This document shows, piece after piece, positions 45,148 to 51,981 of a stretch of DNA of 64,000 bases. The DNA comes from Nitrospira sp. (GTDB lineage: Bacteria > Nitrospirota > Nitrospiria > Nitrospirales > Nitrospiraceae), in the NCBI GenBank assembly GCA_005116835.1, contig SWDM01000021.1, positions 1-64,000 of the forward strand, in the 5' to 3' direction. A program made the position numbers and the translations under genes. Within the stretch, counting starts at the first letter, position 1. Each line of letters begins with the position of its first letter. Below the pieces are notes generated by a model that was given only the letters and a program-made list of their open reading frames with translations, had not been told where the DNA came from and searched no databases.

Positions 45148-46314
45148 TTACTTCTGGGCCTTCTGATTCGATCGACTCTGCCGGCTCTGCGCAGGCGAGC
45201 GAGAGGATTGGCCCTGTTGCACTCGAATCGCTGCGGCTCTTGCGGTGAACAGGTTCGCCTCCACCGATTGCCCGATGTCTGACAAGAGGCGCGCATACCG
45301 TTCAACTGTCACGGCGACCATCGGATGGTTGCGCCCCAGTGTCTGCTGCTGGACGACCAGCCCCCGCTGGTACCGAACCTTCGCCTCATCCACCAGCCCC
45401 CGTTCGTGTAAAAGCCAGGCCCAATTCACGAGAATCATGCCGGTGAGCGCGGCCTCCGGTCCTGCTGCCGACTCGCTGACCGCCAGCGCCTCACGATAAT
45501 ATCGATCCGCGAGTTCGGATAACCCTTGGGCATGGTACAAGTTCCCTAGATTGTTCAGACAAGTCGCGATCGACGGATGGCGATGTCCCAAGCGTTCGAG
45601 CCGGAGGGACAGGGCCTGCCGATACAGCGGTTCAGCAAAGACATAGAGCCCCTTCTCCTTATAGAGGGCAGCCAGATTGTTCAGGACCAGCGAGGGATCG
45701 ATCGACGTCGCTCCGTCGGTGTCGGCCAGGAGGGCCAGCGTCAGGTGAAACTGTGATTCTGCTTGAGGCAGGCGACCCATTTTCCGGTAAAGGCCTGCGA
45801 GATTGTTGAAGCCGATCGCCAACTCCGGATGGCCGCGACCTAAAACCCGTTCGCCGATCTCGATGGAGCGGAGGTAAAAGATTTCGGCCTGCTCGAAGGC
45901 ACCTTCCTCCTTATAGATTTCCGCCAGATTGTTCAGCGCAGAGCCCACATCCTCATGATCGGAGCCGAGCACCTGTTCCCACCGGGCCAACGCCTGCTCA
46001 TAGTAGGGCTTCGCTCGCGCGTACTGGCCTTGCGCATGGTAGACCAGGCCCAAGTGATTCAGCGTCGCCGCCACCCGCACATCGTCGGACCCGAACTGTT
46101 CCGCCTCATGGCCCGCCAGCAGAAACAGCCGCTCCGCATCTTCATAACGGGCTTGATCTCGAGCCGCAGTGCCCGCCTCCGTGAGGGTCTGCCATGCGTC
46201 GGGCGAGTCTGCCTTGGCCAGAGGTGGCGAAGACAAGACGGTGAAGAGAATTGCCGCAAGGGGGATCGTACGCCACCATCCTCTTCCACGAATCCAATGC
46301 GAAGTCATGGTCAT
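45148..46314 (-). CDS. Exported TPR (kinesin-light-chain-like) protein
   Basis: About 388 residues: signal peptide (IPLAAILFTVLSSPPLAKA) and at least six TPR_12-type 42-residue repeats (ATLNHLGLVYHAQGQYARAKPYYEQAL, ALNNLAEIYKEEGAFEQAE, GFNNLAGLYRKMGRLPQAE, LNNLAALYKEKGLYVFAEPLYRQAL and so on). Periplasmic protein-interaction scaffold. ATG 46314 has AAGGAAGG; a longer frame would read through the 9-nt repeat (EPDRPDEPDRP) and is rejected. C-terminus Gln/Ser/Arg-rich. Partner unknown. Confidence 0.88.
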   Translation of the reverse strand: MTMTSHWIRGRGWWRTIPLAAILFTVLSSPPLAKADSPDAWQTLTEAGTAARDQARYEDAERLFLLAGHEAEQFGSDDVRVAATLNHLGLVYHAQGQYARAKPYYEQALARWEQVLGSDHEDVGSALNNLAEIYKEEGAFEQAEIFYLRSIEIGERVLGRGHPELAIGFNNLAGLYRKMGRLPQAESQFHLTLALLADTDGATSIDPSLVLNNLAALYKEKGLYVFAEPLYRQALSLRLERLGHRHPSIATCLNNLGNLYHAQGLSELADRYYREALAVSESAAGPEAALTGMILVNWAWLLHERGLVDEAKVRYQRGLVVQQQTLGRNHPMVAVTVERYARLLSDIGQSVEANLFTARAAAIRVQQGQSSRSPAQSRQSRSNQKAQK

Positions 46315-46368
46315 GCACCTTCCTTTTCTGTTGTGATGCGCACAGCATCGGGCCGCGAGTCGGACGAG

Positions 46369-46460
46369 AGGTCTATCTGGTTCATCTGGTCTATCCGGTT
46401 CACCAAACAAACGGGACAGACCAGATACTCAAGAGAGACCTGTCTGTCCCGTTCGTCCCT
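46369..46460. repeat. Dispersed palindromic repeat with 9-nt period
   Basis: GAGGTCTAT CTGGTTCAT CTGGTCTAT CCGGTTCAC in nine-base register, then CAAACAAAC GGGACAGAC CAGATACTC. It is a variant copy lying upstream of the TPR gene; an outer GACAGACC/GGTCTGTC-like pairing is possible. Confidence 0.65.
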
Positions 46461-46490
46461 CATCGCTAGCGTCACACGTCACGGTCTGTC

Positions 46491-46994
46491 TCATGCGAGT
46501 GGCAGATGGCGGATACCACAGGGCTTCTTGTCCATCGGACGCACGTCACCGTCCGGCCCGTAGGTCGCTGAGGCCCAGGCCCCCTGTTGCACAGGATTCC
46601 TCTCGCCGGTTGTGACATCGGCATATTTTCCCATGACGAAGCGCGAAACGAGCGGCTCATCCAGCGGCTCGATAGACGAGGTCTCCACGACAAAGATCGT
46701 GGCGACCGGAAAGGGTTCATTGTCCGGGACCGTCACCGCTTTGGGAGAGACATAGAACTGAAGCCGCTGACGGCGCCCGCTCGTCGCTACCTCGGATTCC
46801 ACCATGGGCCAGTTGTGATAACGCTCCGGCAACGGCCACTTGAGAGTCTGCTCCTGCGGCTGTCCGCAATCCCTCAGCTTGAGCGCGATGGCCAACAGCC
46901 GTACGACGACGATGTGCAACGACTGTTCACGTGTATCGCCAGTCTGCATGGCCTTCAGGAACGCCTGTTTTGTGATATCGAGAGTCAGAGACAT
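46491..46994 (-). CDS. Cytochrome P460-like protein lacking an intact heme motif
   Basis: 167 residues, no signal peptide. The middle and end recall the P460 family: WPLPERYHNWPMV, PFPVATIFVVET and a final GAWASATYGPDGDVRPMDKKPC. Where P460 proteins have CxxCH this one has CGIRH (C159-H163), the second heme Cys being Arg. With no export signal it probably does not bind heme covalently. P460 membership is my reading of weak similarity. ATG with AGGCGATCC upstream; upstream of the TPR gene, same strand. Confidence 0.5.
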   Translation of the reverse strand: MSLTLDITKQAFLKAMQTGDTREQSLHIVVVRLLAIALKLRDCGQPQEQTLKWPLPERYHNWPMVESEVATSGRRQRLQFYVSPKAVTVPDNEPFPVATIFVVETSSIEPLDEPLVSRFVMGKYADVTTGERNPVQQGAWASATYGPDGDVRPMDKKPCGIRHLPLA

Positions 46995-47015
46995 GGATCG
47001 CCTAAATGGATCCGT

Positions 47016-47333
47016 TCATGGCATCCTCGGCGCGACAGTCGCGTACCGCACTTCGGCGGCCCGAAGGCCGTTTGCCTGCTCCATCACTTCCACCACGACG
47101 CGATCACCGACTCGAACCGTCGCGCTGCTGGTTGCCACGCCGGTGGTGCGATACCGCGTGTCGCGGTCCAGATGAATGGCGACGGTCTGTCCACTTGTAT
47201 TGAACACGACCAACTGGCTGTCGCTTACCTCCGTGACTGTGCCCATCACATGAGTGTGGCCTTCGTGCGCGCGAGCGCCGAGGAGTGAAACGAACAGGAC
47301 CAGCATGCACACCGTGAACCGTACGATCATCAT
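47016..47333 (-). CDS. Small exported HEGHTH protein
   Basis: About 105 residues: signal peptide (TVCMLVLFVSLLGARA), mature N-terminus HEGHTH (possible metal site), then a small beta-barrel-like domain (MGTVTEVSDSQLVVFNTSGQTVAIHLDRDTRYR..VGDRVVVEV) resembling DUF5666/OB-like periplasmic domains. Likely part of the metal-response set. ATG 47333 or 47330, with AGGTG upstream; the two-hairpin element copy 2 ends about 23 bases before the start, within its probable leader. Confidence 0.75.
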   Translation of the reverse strand: MMIVRFTVCMLVLFVSLLGARAHEGHTHVMGTVTEVSDSQLVVFNTSGQTVAIHLDRDTRYRTTGVATSSATVRVGDRVVVEVMEQANGLRAAEVRYATVAPRMP

Positions 47334-47355
47334 GGAAGCACCTCGCGATAAAAGG

Positions 47356-47430
47356 CCGGGGCGAAGGCACTGAGGAGGAGGCACCTGCACCCCGGATCAG
47401 TCCGAGTAAGGATGGCAACCAAACTCGGAC
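47356..47430 (-). ncRNA. Two-hairpin element, copy 2
   Basis: Minus strand: GTCCGAG..CTCGGAC with loop TTTGGTTGCCATCCTTA, five-base spacer, CCGGGGTG..CGCCCCGG with inner AGGTGC/GTGCCT and loop CTCCTCCTCA. It is almost identical to copy 1, with a G-T wobble replacing one pair. It sits immediately before the HEGHTH gene, a position fitting a 5' regulatory leader. Confidence 0.6.
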
Positions 47431-47459
47431 ATCGATAATTCAACAACCGTCGTGGGAGG

Positions 47460-47528
47460 CCGGAGCGGGGCTCAGAAAAAGAGCCCGCGCTCCGGTCGGT
47501 CCGGGAAAGGAGGCCACCAAACCCGGAC
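47460..47528 (-). ncRNA. Two-hairpin element, copy 3
   Basis: Minus strand: GTCCGGG..CCCGGAC with loop TTTGGTGGCCTCCTTT, spacer, CCGGAGCG..CGCTCCGG with GGGCTC/GAGCCC and a TTTTTCT loop. Relative to copies 1 and 2 both stems have changed on both strands (A-T to G-C, G-C to A-T) while the TTTGGT loop start is kept. In tandem with copy 2. Confidence 0.55.
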
Positions 47529-47671
47529 CTCAGCAAATAGTCTTGATACGCCTAGTTCACCCTGATGGTTCAGGCGAAATGCGTTCGGGACGGGAAAGAC
47601 CGGCCGATGATCAGTGAACCGATCGCCGCACGGCGATACAGCTGAACATGGAAGAACGCGGCCCGCCTGAA

Positions 47672-48025
47672 CTATCCGAGCATGAATATCGGAGGAGCGC
47701 GGGACTGTAATGAAGGGGAAGGAGAAGCCGAAAGAGGGTCGATAAGCAGAACCACTGTTGCGATAGAGACAAGACCGGGGAGCTCTGCCGGAGCCGATGC
47801 CGCCAGCCCACCTTCCGAGGTCACCTGGCAAGCCCAAGCACAGAGGGAGGATTGCGTATCGGAGTCAGAATGATGACTGTCAGAATGATGAGTCGTGTTA
47901 TGGAGAAGAAGGCAGGAAGATGCTGCGAGGGAGAGGGCGAGATACATCCCTGCTACAGCCAGGGACACAGCAGAACGCTTGCCCCACAGCCCGATGCCCC
48001 ACTTGATCGTGATGTTCTTTCTCAT
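47672..48025 (-). CDS. Small exported LCAWACQ protein, copy 2
   Basis: About 117 residues: hydrophobic signal segment (AVSLAVAGMYLALSLAASSC), His/Asp/Ser-rich stretch (NTTHHSDSHHSDSD), SLCAWACQVTSEGG, and C-terminal SRAPP, the same order as copy 1 at 42581. The His cluster suggests metal contact. ATG 48025 chosen; a TTG six bases earlier is the only other option; no clear ribosome site. A conserved upstream motif starts about 30 bases before it, overlapping the 3' end of the fusion gene. Confidence 0.7.
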   Translation of the reverse strand: MRKNITIKWGIGLWGKRSAVSLAVAGMYLALSLAASSCLLLHNTTHHSDSHHSDSDTQSSLCAWACQVTSEGGLAASAPAELPGLVSIATVVLLIDPLSASPSPSLQSRAPPIFMLG

Positions 48026-48057
48026 ACGCAAAGATTACTTCGTTTCGTGAAGCCCGT

Positions 48058-49701
48058 CTACCGATGGATGCTACTCGCTACAACAGATTCGTGGATAGGT
48101 TCGATGCCGGTCTGTCCGATCGACATGGCGCTGCCGTGATGGCGAAAAGGCCGATTTCGTTGGAGTCGTCGAACCCGGCGTTGCCGGGAGATCTGTTCGA
48201 GCCAGGTTCGTCGGCTTGTGAATTGAGGCGGATCGATTGTTCGGTGAGGAGTCGAGTTCTGAACTGAGATCGGGCGTAGAAGCGGGAGAGAGTTGTCCGC
48301 CATCGATAATGTGTCCGGCGCAGCAGAGGCAGGCATCGCCGGGGAGCATGACGTCAACTTGAAACCGACACTCTTAATCGTCACGAGCCGGCAAAGAGGA
48401 TCGTGATCCTGTTGGAGCGACCGCCGAAGCGCATGGACATGTACGTCCAAGACGTGATCGCCGATTGCAAAATCAGGCCCCCACACGAGATTGATCAAGT
48501 GGCCACGACTAAACACCTTTGAGGGAGCCTTTATAAGGGCCTCGAGAATGGCGAAGGGTTTTGCGGAAAGAGGAATGATGTTGGCTCCGATCTTCACTTG
48601 TTGGAGATCGGAGTCTAATTCGACAGCGCCGACCCGATAGAGGCCCCGCTTGGAATCGACAGATCCGGCCCGCCTCAGGTAGGTTCCTATTTTTGCAAGA
48701 AGAAGCCGGTAGCCTTCTTCGTAGAGATGGACACCGTCCGCTCCCCGTTCCAAGTCGAAGATGCCATCGTCCTCGCTGTAGCCGGTACCAGTCGGTACCA
48801 CAATCATCATGGGCACATGGTGAAGATGCTTGTCTGTTCGAATCTGGTCCCAGTCGGACAGACGTTGATCCACCAGGGTCAACGCCGGCATTTCCTGCAG
48901 GGCGAACGGAAACGCGTCGCTGACAGAAGCAACGATGTGCAGGTGGTATCCGGACCGAGCAAGTTGCGTTTCGATTTCTTTGGCGAATGTCGCATCAGGC
49001 GACAGGAGTAGAATGGGGGCCGGGCAGGCCTTGACTCCTTGCCCCGTGAGGCTGGTGGTCCGTCGAATGACGACTCCGAAGATGCCGCACAGTCCTGATC
49101 CGAAGAGAATCAAGGCGGCGGGCGCCGGCACCGGTTGGGCAGTTCCAAATTGGGCGGTGCCGTGAAGTGAGAACGTTCCGGACGTGAGAGACGGCACTCC
49201 TGTGAACTGATGCGTCCAGGAAATATCGAAAGCGTTCGTGATCTCATTAAACGATCCGGTAGCAACCCCGCCGATATTCAAGGATGTTGCCAGCGGAGTT
49301 GAGGGACTCGTCAGCAAGCCAGCCCAGCCGGTGCTGGTCACGCCGGCAAAGAGCGATTGGAGATCCGCGGTCAAGGCGGCCCCCGAAGTCTGCGCGGTCG
49401 GGGCGGAAAGATTGAGCGCCCCTCCGCTGCCGGTGAAGAGGGAAAAGGTCAGGTGGGAAACCGTAATCGGGTCGAGCACATTCGGCAGCGGCTGGTACTG
49501 CCCCATCACCAATTGCCCGTTCTGCGTAAAATTCCCGGTGGCCGATCCCAGTCCTCCAAAATTCAGACCGATCGATCCACCGGCGATATTCAACTGTGTC
49601 ACGATGGCAGCCTGGCTCGGCACCGGCATACACCAGAGCGCCGCCGCCGCCAGGAACACCATCACGCCTCCCTTGATTGTTCTGCAAGGTTCGGTCTTCA
49701 T
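48058..49701 (-). CDS. Membrane-spanning fusion: VPxPA-tail surface protein + receiver-like + OmpR winged helix
   Basis: 547 residues. Signal peptide 1-31; extracytoplasmic beta-rich domain 32-190 homologous to the complete protein at 52987 (TQLNIAGGSIGLNFGGLGS, FTQNGQLVMGQYQPLPN); VPAPA at 191-195, membrane segment 196-212, then RR. Where the paralogue stops, this one continues into a receiver-like domain (229-343; D278 present, but the acidic pair reads SPD and the conserved Lys is missing) and an OmpR/PhoB winged helix (355-450, LSAKPFAILEALI, HVLDVHVHALRRSL, SVGFKL). Predicted topology: sensor outside, DNA-binding inside. The last 95 residues look like translated noncoding DNA. Confidence 0.8.
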   Translation of the reverse strand: MKTEPCRTIKGGVMVFLAAAALWCMPVPSQAAIVTQLNIAGGSIGLNFGGLGSATGNFTQNGQLVMGQYQPLPNVLDPITVSHLTFSLFTGSGGALNLSAPTAQTSGAALTADLQSLFAGVTSTGWAGLLTSPSTPLATSLNIGGVATGSFNEITNAFDISWTHQFTGVPSLTSGTFSLHGTAQFGTAQPVPAPAALILFGSGLCGIFGVVIRRTTSLTGQGVKACPAPILLLSPDATFAKEIETQLARSGYHLHIVASVSDAFPFALQEMPALTLVDQRLSDWDQIRTDKHLHHVPMMIVVPTGTGYSEDDGIFDLERGADGVHLYEEGYRLLLAKIGTYLRRAGSVDSKRGLYRVGAVELDSDLQQVKIGANIIPLSAKPFAILEALIKAPSKVFSRGHLINLVWGPDFAIGDHVLDVHVHALRRSLQQDHDPLCRLVTIKSVGFKLTSCSPAMPASAAPDTLSMADNSLPLLRPISVQNSTPHRTIDPPQFTSRRTWLEQISRQRRVRRLQRNRPFRHHGSAMSIGQTGIEPIHESVVASSIHR

Positions 49702-49757
49702 CGTGTGAATTCTCCTCTAGTTCCTGAACCGTACCGGTCGCTGGTACTCTTCAGAGT

Positions 49758-49789
49758 TCCCGGAAGAACGGATATCCGTTCTTCCGGGA
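49758..49789 (-). terminator. Palindromic terminator-like hairpin, left arm copy
   Basis: TCCCGGAAGAACGGAT and its exact reverse complement abut, a perfect 32-base palindrome downstream of the VPVPA gene. About 55 bases including flanks match the copy at 52909 in inverted orientation. No T tract. Confidence 0.75.
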
Positions 49790-49805
49790 TGGTGCTCCGA
49801 TATCG

Positions 49806-50327
49806 TTAGGCTATTGCCTTCATCTTGCGACGAGCCAATCCAACCAAACCGATCAAGCCGCTCCCGAACAGATAAATGGCGGCAGGAACCGGCACAGCCG
49901 CCGGCGTCGATCCCCACATCGTGAGGCTGTAGATCCCCCCACCTGTATTGAGTCCTGCCGGATGCAGGTGATAGTCGCGCGGCAAGCCAAGATCGGGAAG
50001 GGGCACATTAAGGTGCGTGTTGCTCGTTGCCACGACCTCCGTGTCGCCATTGTTCTCGAAAATAGGGGCGCCGAACGCGGCAATGTTGTTCACTGTGGAC
50101 GTCATGTTGAAATGGGTGAAGCTTCCTAGATCGAAATTGATCGTATCGAGAAAGACCGAGGGGCCGGCGACAATGTTCGAGAAGACGATCGGGTTCGCCG
50201 CGTCACCGGCGCCCGGGGCGAAGATGCCCGCGTCAAGGGTGACGGCCTGCGCGTTGGCGCTCAGGGCGAGCGCGCCGACGCAGGCCAGGCCGGCTAGGAT
50301 TCTTTTGAACTTCATTTTCCTGTTCAT
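49806..50327 (-). CDS. VPxPA-tail exported protein
   Basis: About 173 residues: signal peptide (ILAGLACVGALALSANAQA), a beta-rich domain with SFTHFNMTSTVNNIAAFGAPIFE, and a VPVPAAIYLFGSGLIGLVG-ARRK tail, i.e. the VPLPA/PEP-CTERM-type sorting signal recognised by an exosortase. ATG 50327 with GAGGAA. Its C-terminal 25 residues and the following hairpin are nearly the same as those of the gene at 51978, while the rest differs. Function unknown, probably envelope- or matrix-associated. Confidence 0.85.
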   Translation of the reverse strand: MNRKMKFKRILAGLACVGALALSANAQAVTLDAGIFAPGAGDAANPIVFSNIVAGPSVFLDTINFDLGSFTHFNMTSTVNNIAAFGAPIFENNGDTEVVATSNTHLNVPLPDLGLPRDYHLHPAGLNTGGGIYSLTMWGSTPAAVPVPAAIYLFGSGLIGLVGLARRKMKAIA

Positions 50328-50800
50328 GGTGAGTTCCTCACTATTGGTTATGATGATTGATGATGGACTAGCCTTGCACGACCCGGGTTGAATCCGCTTG
50401 CACGAAGTCCCTGGTCGCTTGCTTCGTCGTCTGTCGGTGCATTGACCGGGCACCTCCTTTTCTCCCCTCATAAAGAAATATCTGCATTGAGACAATTGCT
50501 GTCGCTTCTCACGCCTCATCCGATTTTGATCGATTGCTCCTCTAATATGGAGATAGGTTTTATCAGGCTGCCTCCAGGCCTGCTACCGGTCCATGCACCG
50601 GTTGCTACAAATGTGACGGAAAATGCATGCGGGAGGCGCGAGATGAGCAGGAAACGCGCGACGCGTGGTTCGGGGTTCGATGTTCCGGGTTCGAAGTTCC
50701 GACAACCTCGAACTCCCTTCCCGTCGCGTGCTGTGTGACGCTGAGGAGTGAGTCCGGCAAGGCGCTTGCGTTCATGACCAGGCGTGACTAGTATGTGACC
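50328..50800. other. Intergenic region between VPVPA gene and antitoxin
   Basis: Holds a minus-strand copy of the upstream motif (CCGTCACATTTGTAGCAACC then GGTGCATGG, about 50591-50619) serving the VPVPA gene, and a heptad-period repeat at 50667-50713 (GGTTCGG GGTTCGA TGTTCCG GGTTCGA AGTTCCG). No further gene is supported. Confidence 0.6.
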
Positions 50801-51100
50801 ATGAATACCGTCAAGATTGCCGATCTCAAGTGCCGGTTGAGCGAGCATCTCCGCAAAGTTCGCGCTGGGCAATCTTTGACGATTTTGGATCGCGACCACC
50901 CCATTGCGCGGCTCGTACCGATTGAAAAGACGGGGGCGTCTTTGACCGTTCGGCCTCCCCTCGCTTCCGCCCCTAAGCTCCGGCGCGTGCCGTTGCCTCC
51001 GCCGCTTCGCCTCCGCAAGGATACCCTCGCGTTCCTGAACGAGGAACGACAGGACAAGCAGTGCTCGCCTATCTCGATTCGTCGGTCCTGCTCCGCGTGA
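50801..51100 (+). CDS. Phd/YefM-type antitoxin
   Basis: About 99 residues. The first 50 (MNTVKIADLKCRLSEHLRKV-RAGQSLTILDRDHPIARLVPI) are the Phd/YefM DNA-binding fold; the rest is a basic, Pro-rich toxin-binding tail. It autoregulates and neutralises the PIN toxin encoded next, whose reading frame overlaps its last 40 bases. No ribosome site is seen; the transcript may start near the ATG. Confidence 0.8.
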   Translation: MNTVKIADLKCRLSEHLRKVRAGQSLTILDRDHPIARLVPIEKTGASLTVRPPLASAPKLRRVPLPPPLRLRKDTLAFLNEERQDKQCSPISIRRSCSA

Positions 51101-51477
51101 TTCTCGGTCAGCGCAATGCGCTGAAGGAATAGCCATCCATCGAACGGGGTGTGGCCTCCGCGCTGGTCGAAGTGGAATGCCTGCGCACGCTGGACCGTGT
51201 GAGGTTGGCTGAAGGGTTCGATGGCGCCGACGTGGCCGCTCGGCGCGAAGCCGTCTATCGGTTGATCGAAGCGATGGAGATCGTCGAGCTGACGGGGCCG
51301 GAGATGTCTCGCGCGTCACAGCCGCTCCCAACCGCTCTCGGCAGCTTGGATGCGCTGCATCTTGCCACCGCGCTGTTGTGGCGAGAACAGACCGCCGCCG
51401 ATTTTGTGATGGCGACGCACGACGAGGCTCTCGCCACGGCTGCCAAGGCCAGCGGCCTCCATGTGATCGGGGTGTAA
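51061..51477 (+). pseudogene. VapC-like PIN toxin with an in-frame stop
   Basis: GTG at 51061 opens LAYLDSSVLLRVILGQRNALKE, which meets TAG at 51130-51132 and continues in the same frame as PSIERGVASALVEVECLRTLD to a stop at 51477. All four PIN acidic positions are present: D in YLDSS, E in EVEC, D in SLDALHLA and D in ATHDEALA. The TAG probably replaced TGG (Trp). So the toxin is disabled by one nonsense change, or a short C-terminal part is made from GTG 51151. The antitoxin is intact. Confidence 0.8.
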
Positions 51478-51930
51478 GGGCGCTGCGCCGATCGATAGCC
51501 TCTTAGCGTTCCAAGAATCCTCCTCAGTAGCCGATCAAAACCTTCAGCCTATCTACCTGTCTCCCTGAGCAGTTACGGAAAAAGTTGTTGCATCTGTTGC
51601 GTCTGGTGCATCCGTCTGTAGACCGACGGCTGCTCCTACCATATAAGAACATCGGAAGGACTCAGGCGTTTAGGCTGATGAGGTTCAGGCCGATTCAGCT
51701 GGATTCTGGAGACCGCCAGCGGACGAAGACCGTTTGTTTGGTTGCACCAGATGAACCAAATCAACCAAATGAACAAAACGAACCAGATCAGCCGTCAGCC
51801 TATCCACCTATGTACTTACCTATGTAATCGAAATTCATGTGCATCTGTAGCAAGTGCAGTCAGCGGTCGGTAGAAGTCCCATGTCGGTCGGTTTATAAGG
51901 GCGCGTAGTAGTAAGCAGGAGGTCGGGACC
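51478..51930. other. Leader/control region upstream of the VPIPA gene
   Basis: Contains TTCAGCC-type heptads (about 51546 and 51660-51715), a copy of the control motif (GTTACGGAAAAAGTTGTTGC then TCTGGTGCATCC, 51571-51629), the 9-nt repeat at 51733-51791 (ACCAGATGA ACCAAATCA ACCAAATGA), and a further GCATCTGTAGCAAGTGC-like stretch near 51840. No gene. Confidence 0.6.
51733..51791. repeat. Dispersed palindromic repeat with 9-nt period
   Basis: ACCAGATGA ACCAAATCA ACCAAATGA ACAAAACGA ACCAGATCA in nine-base register, with a shortened T/G-rich left arm (GTTTGTTTGGTTGC). It is followed by AGCCTATCC of the other family. Confidence 0.75.
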
Positions 51931-51981
51931 ATGAAGAACCGCCTCATTCACTCATCAACTCATTTATGGAGGTTCCTATGA
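51931..51981 (+). CDS. Possible leader peptide MKNRLIHSSTHLWRFL
   Basis: A 16-codon frame starts at ATG with AGGAGG eight bases before, the best ribosome site nearby, and its TGA stop overlaps the ATG of the VPIPA gene (ATGA at 51978). The overlap suggests translational coupling or leader control. No runs of one amino acid that would indicate attenuation, though His and Ser recur. Confidence 0.45.
   Translation: MKNRLIHSSTHLWRFL

Noticed and set aside
46315-46410. N-terminal extension of the TPR protein (EPDRPDEPDRP)
   Set aside because: Encoded by the 9-nt repeat; a good ribosome site and signal peptide place the start at 46314.
48050-48350. Plus-strand gene opposite the 3' end of the fusion
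   Set aside because: Short frame without ribosome site; region contains the LCAWACQ-2 upstream motif.
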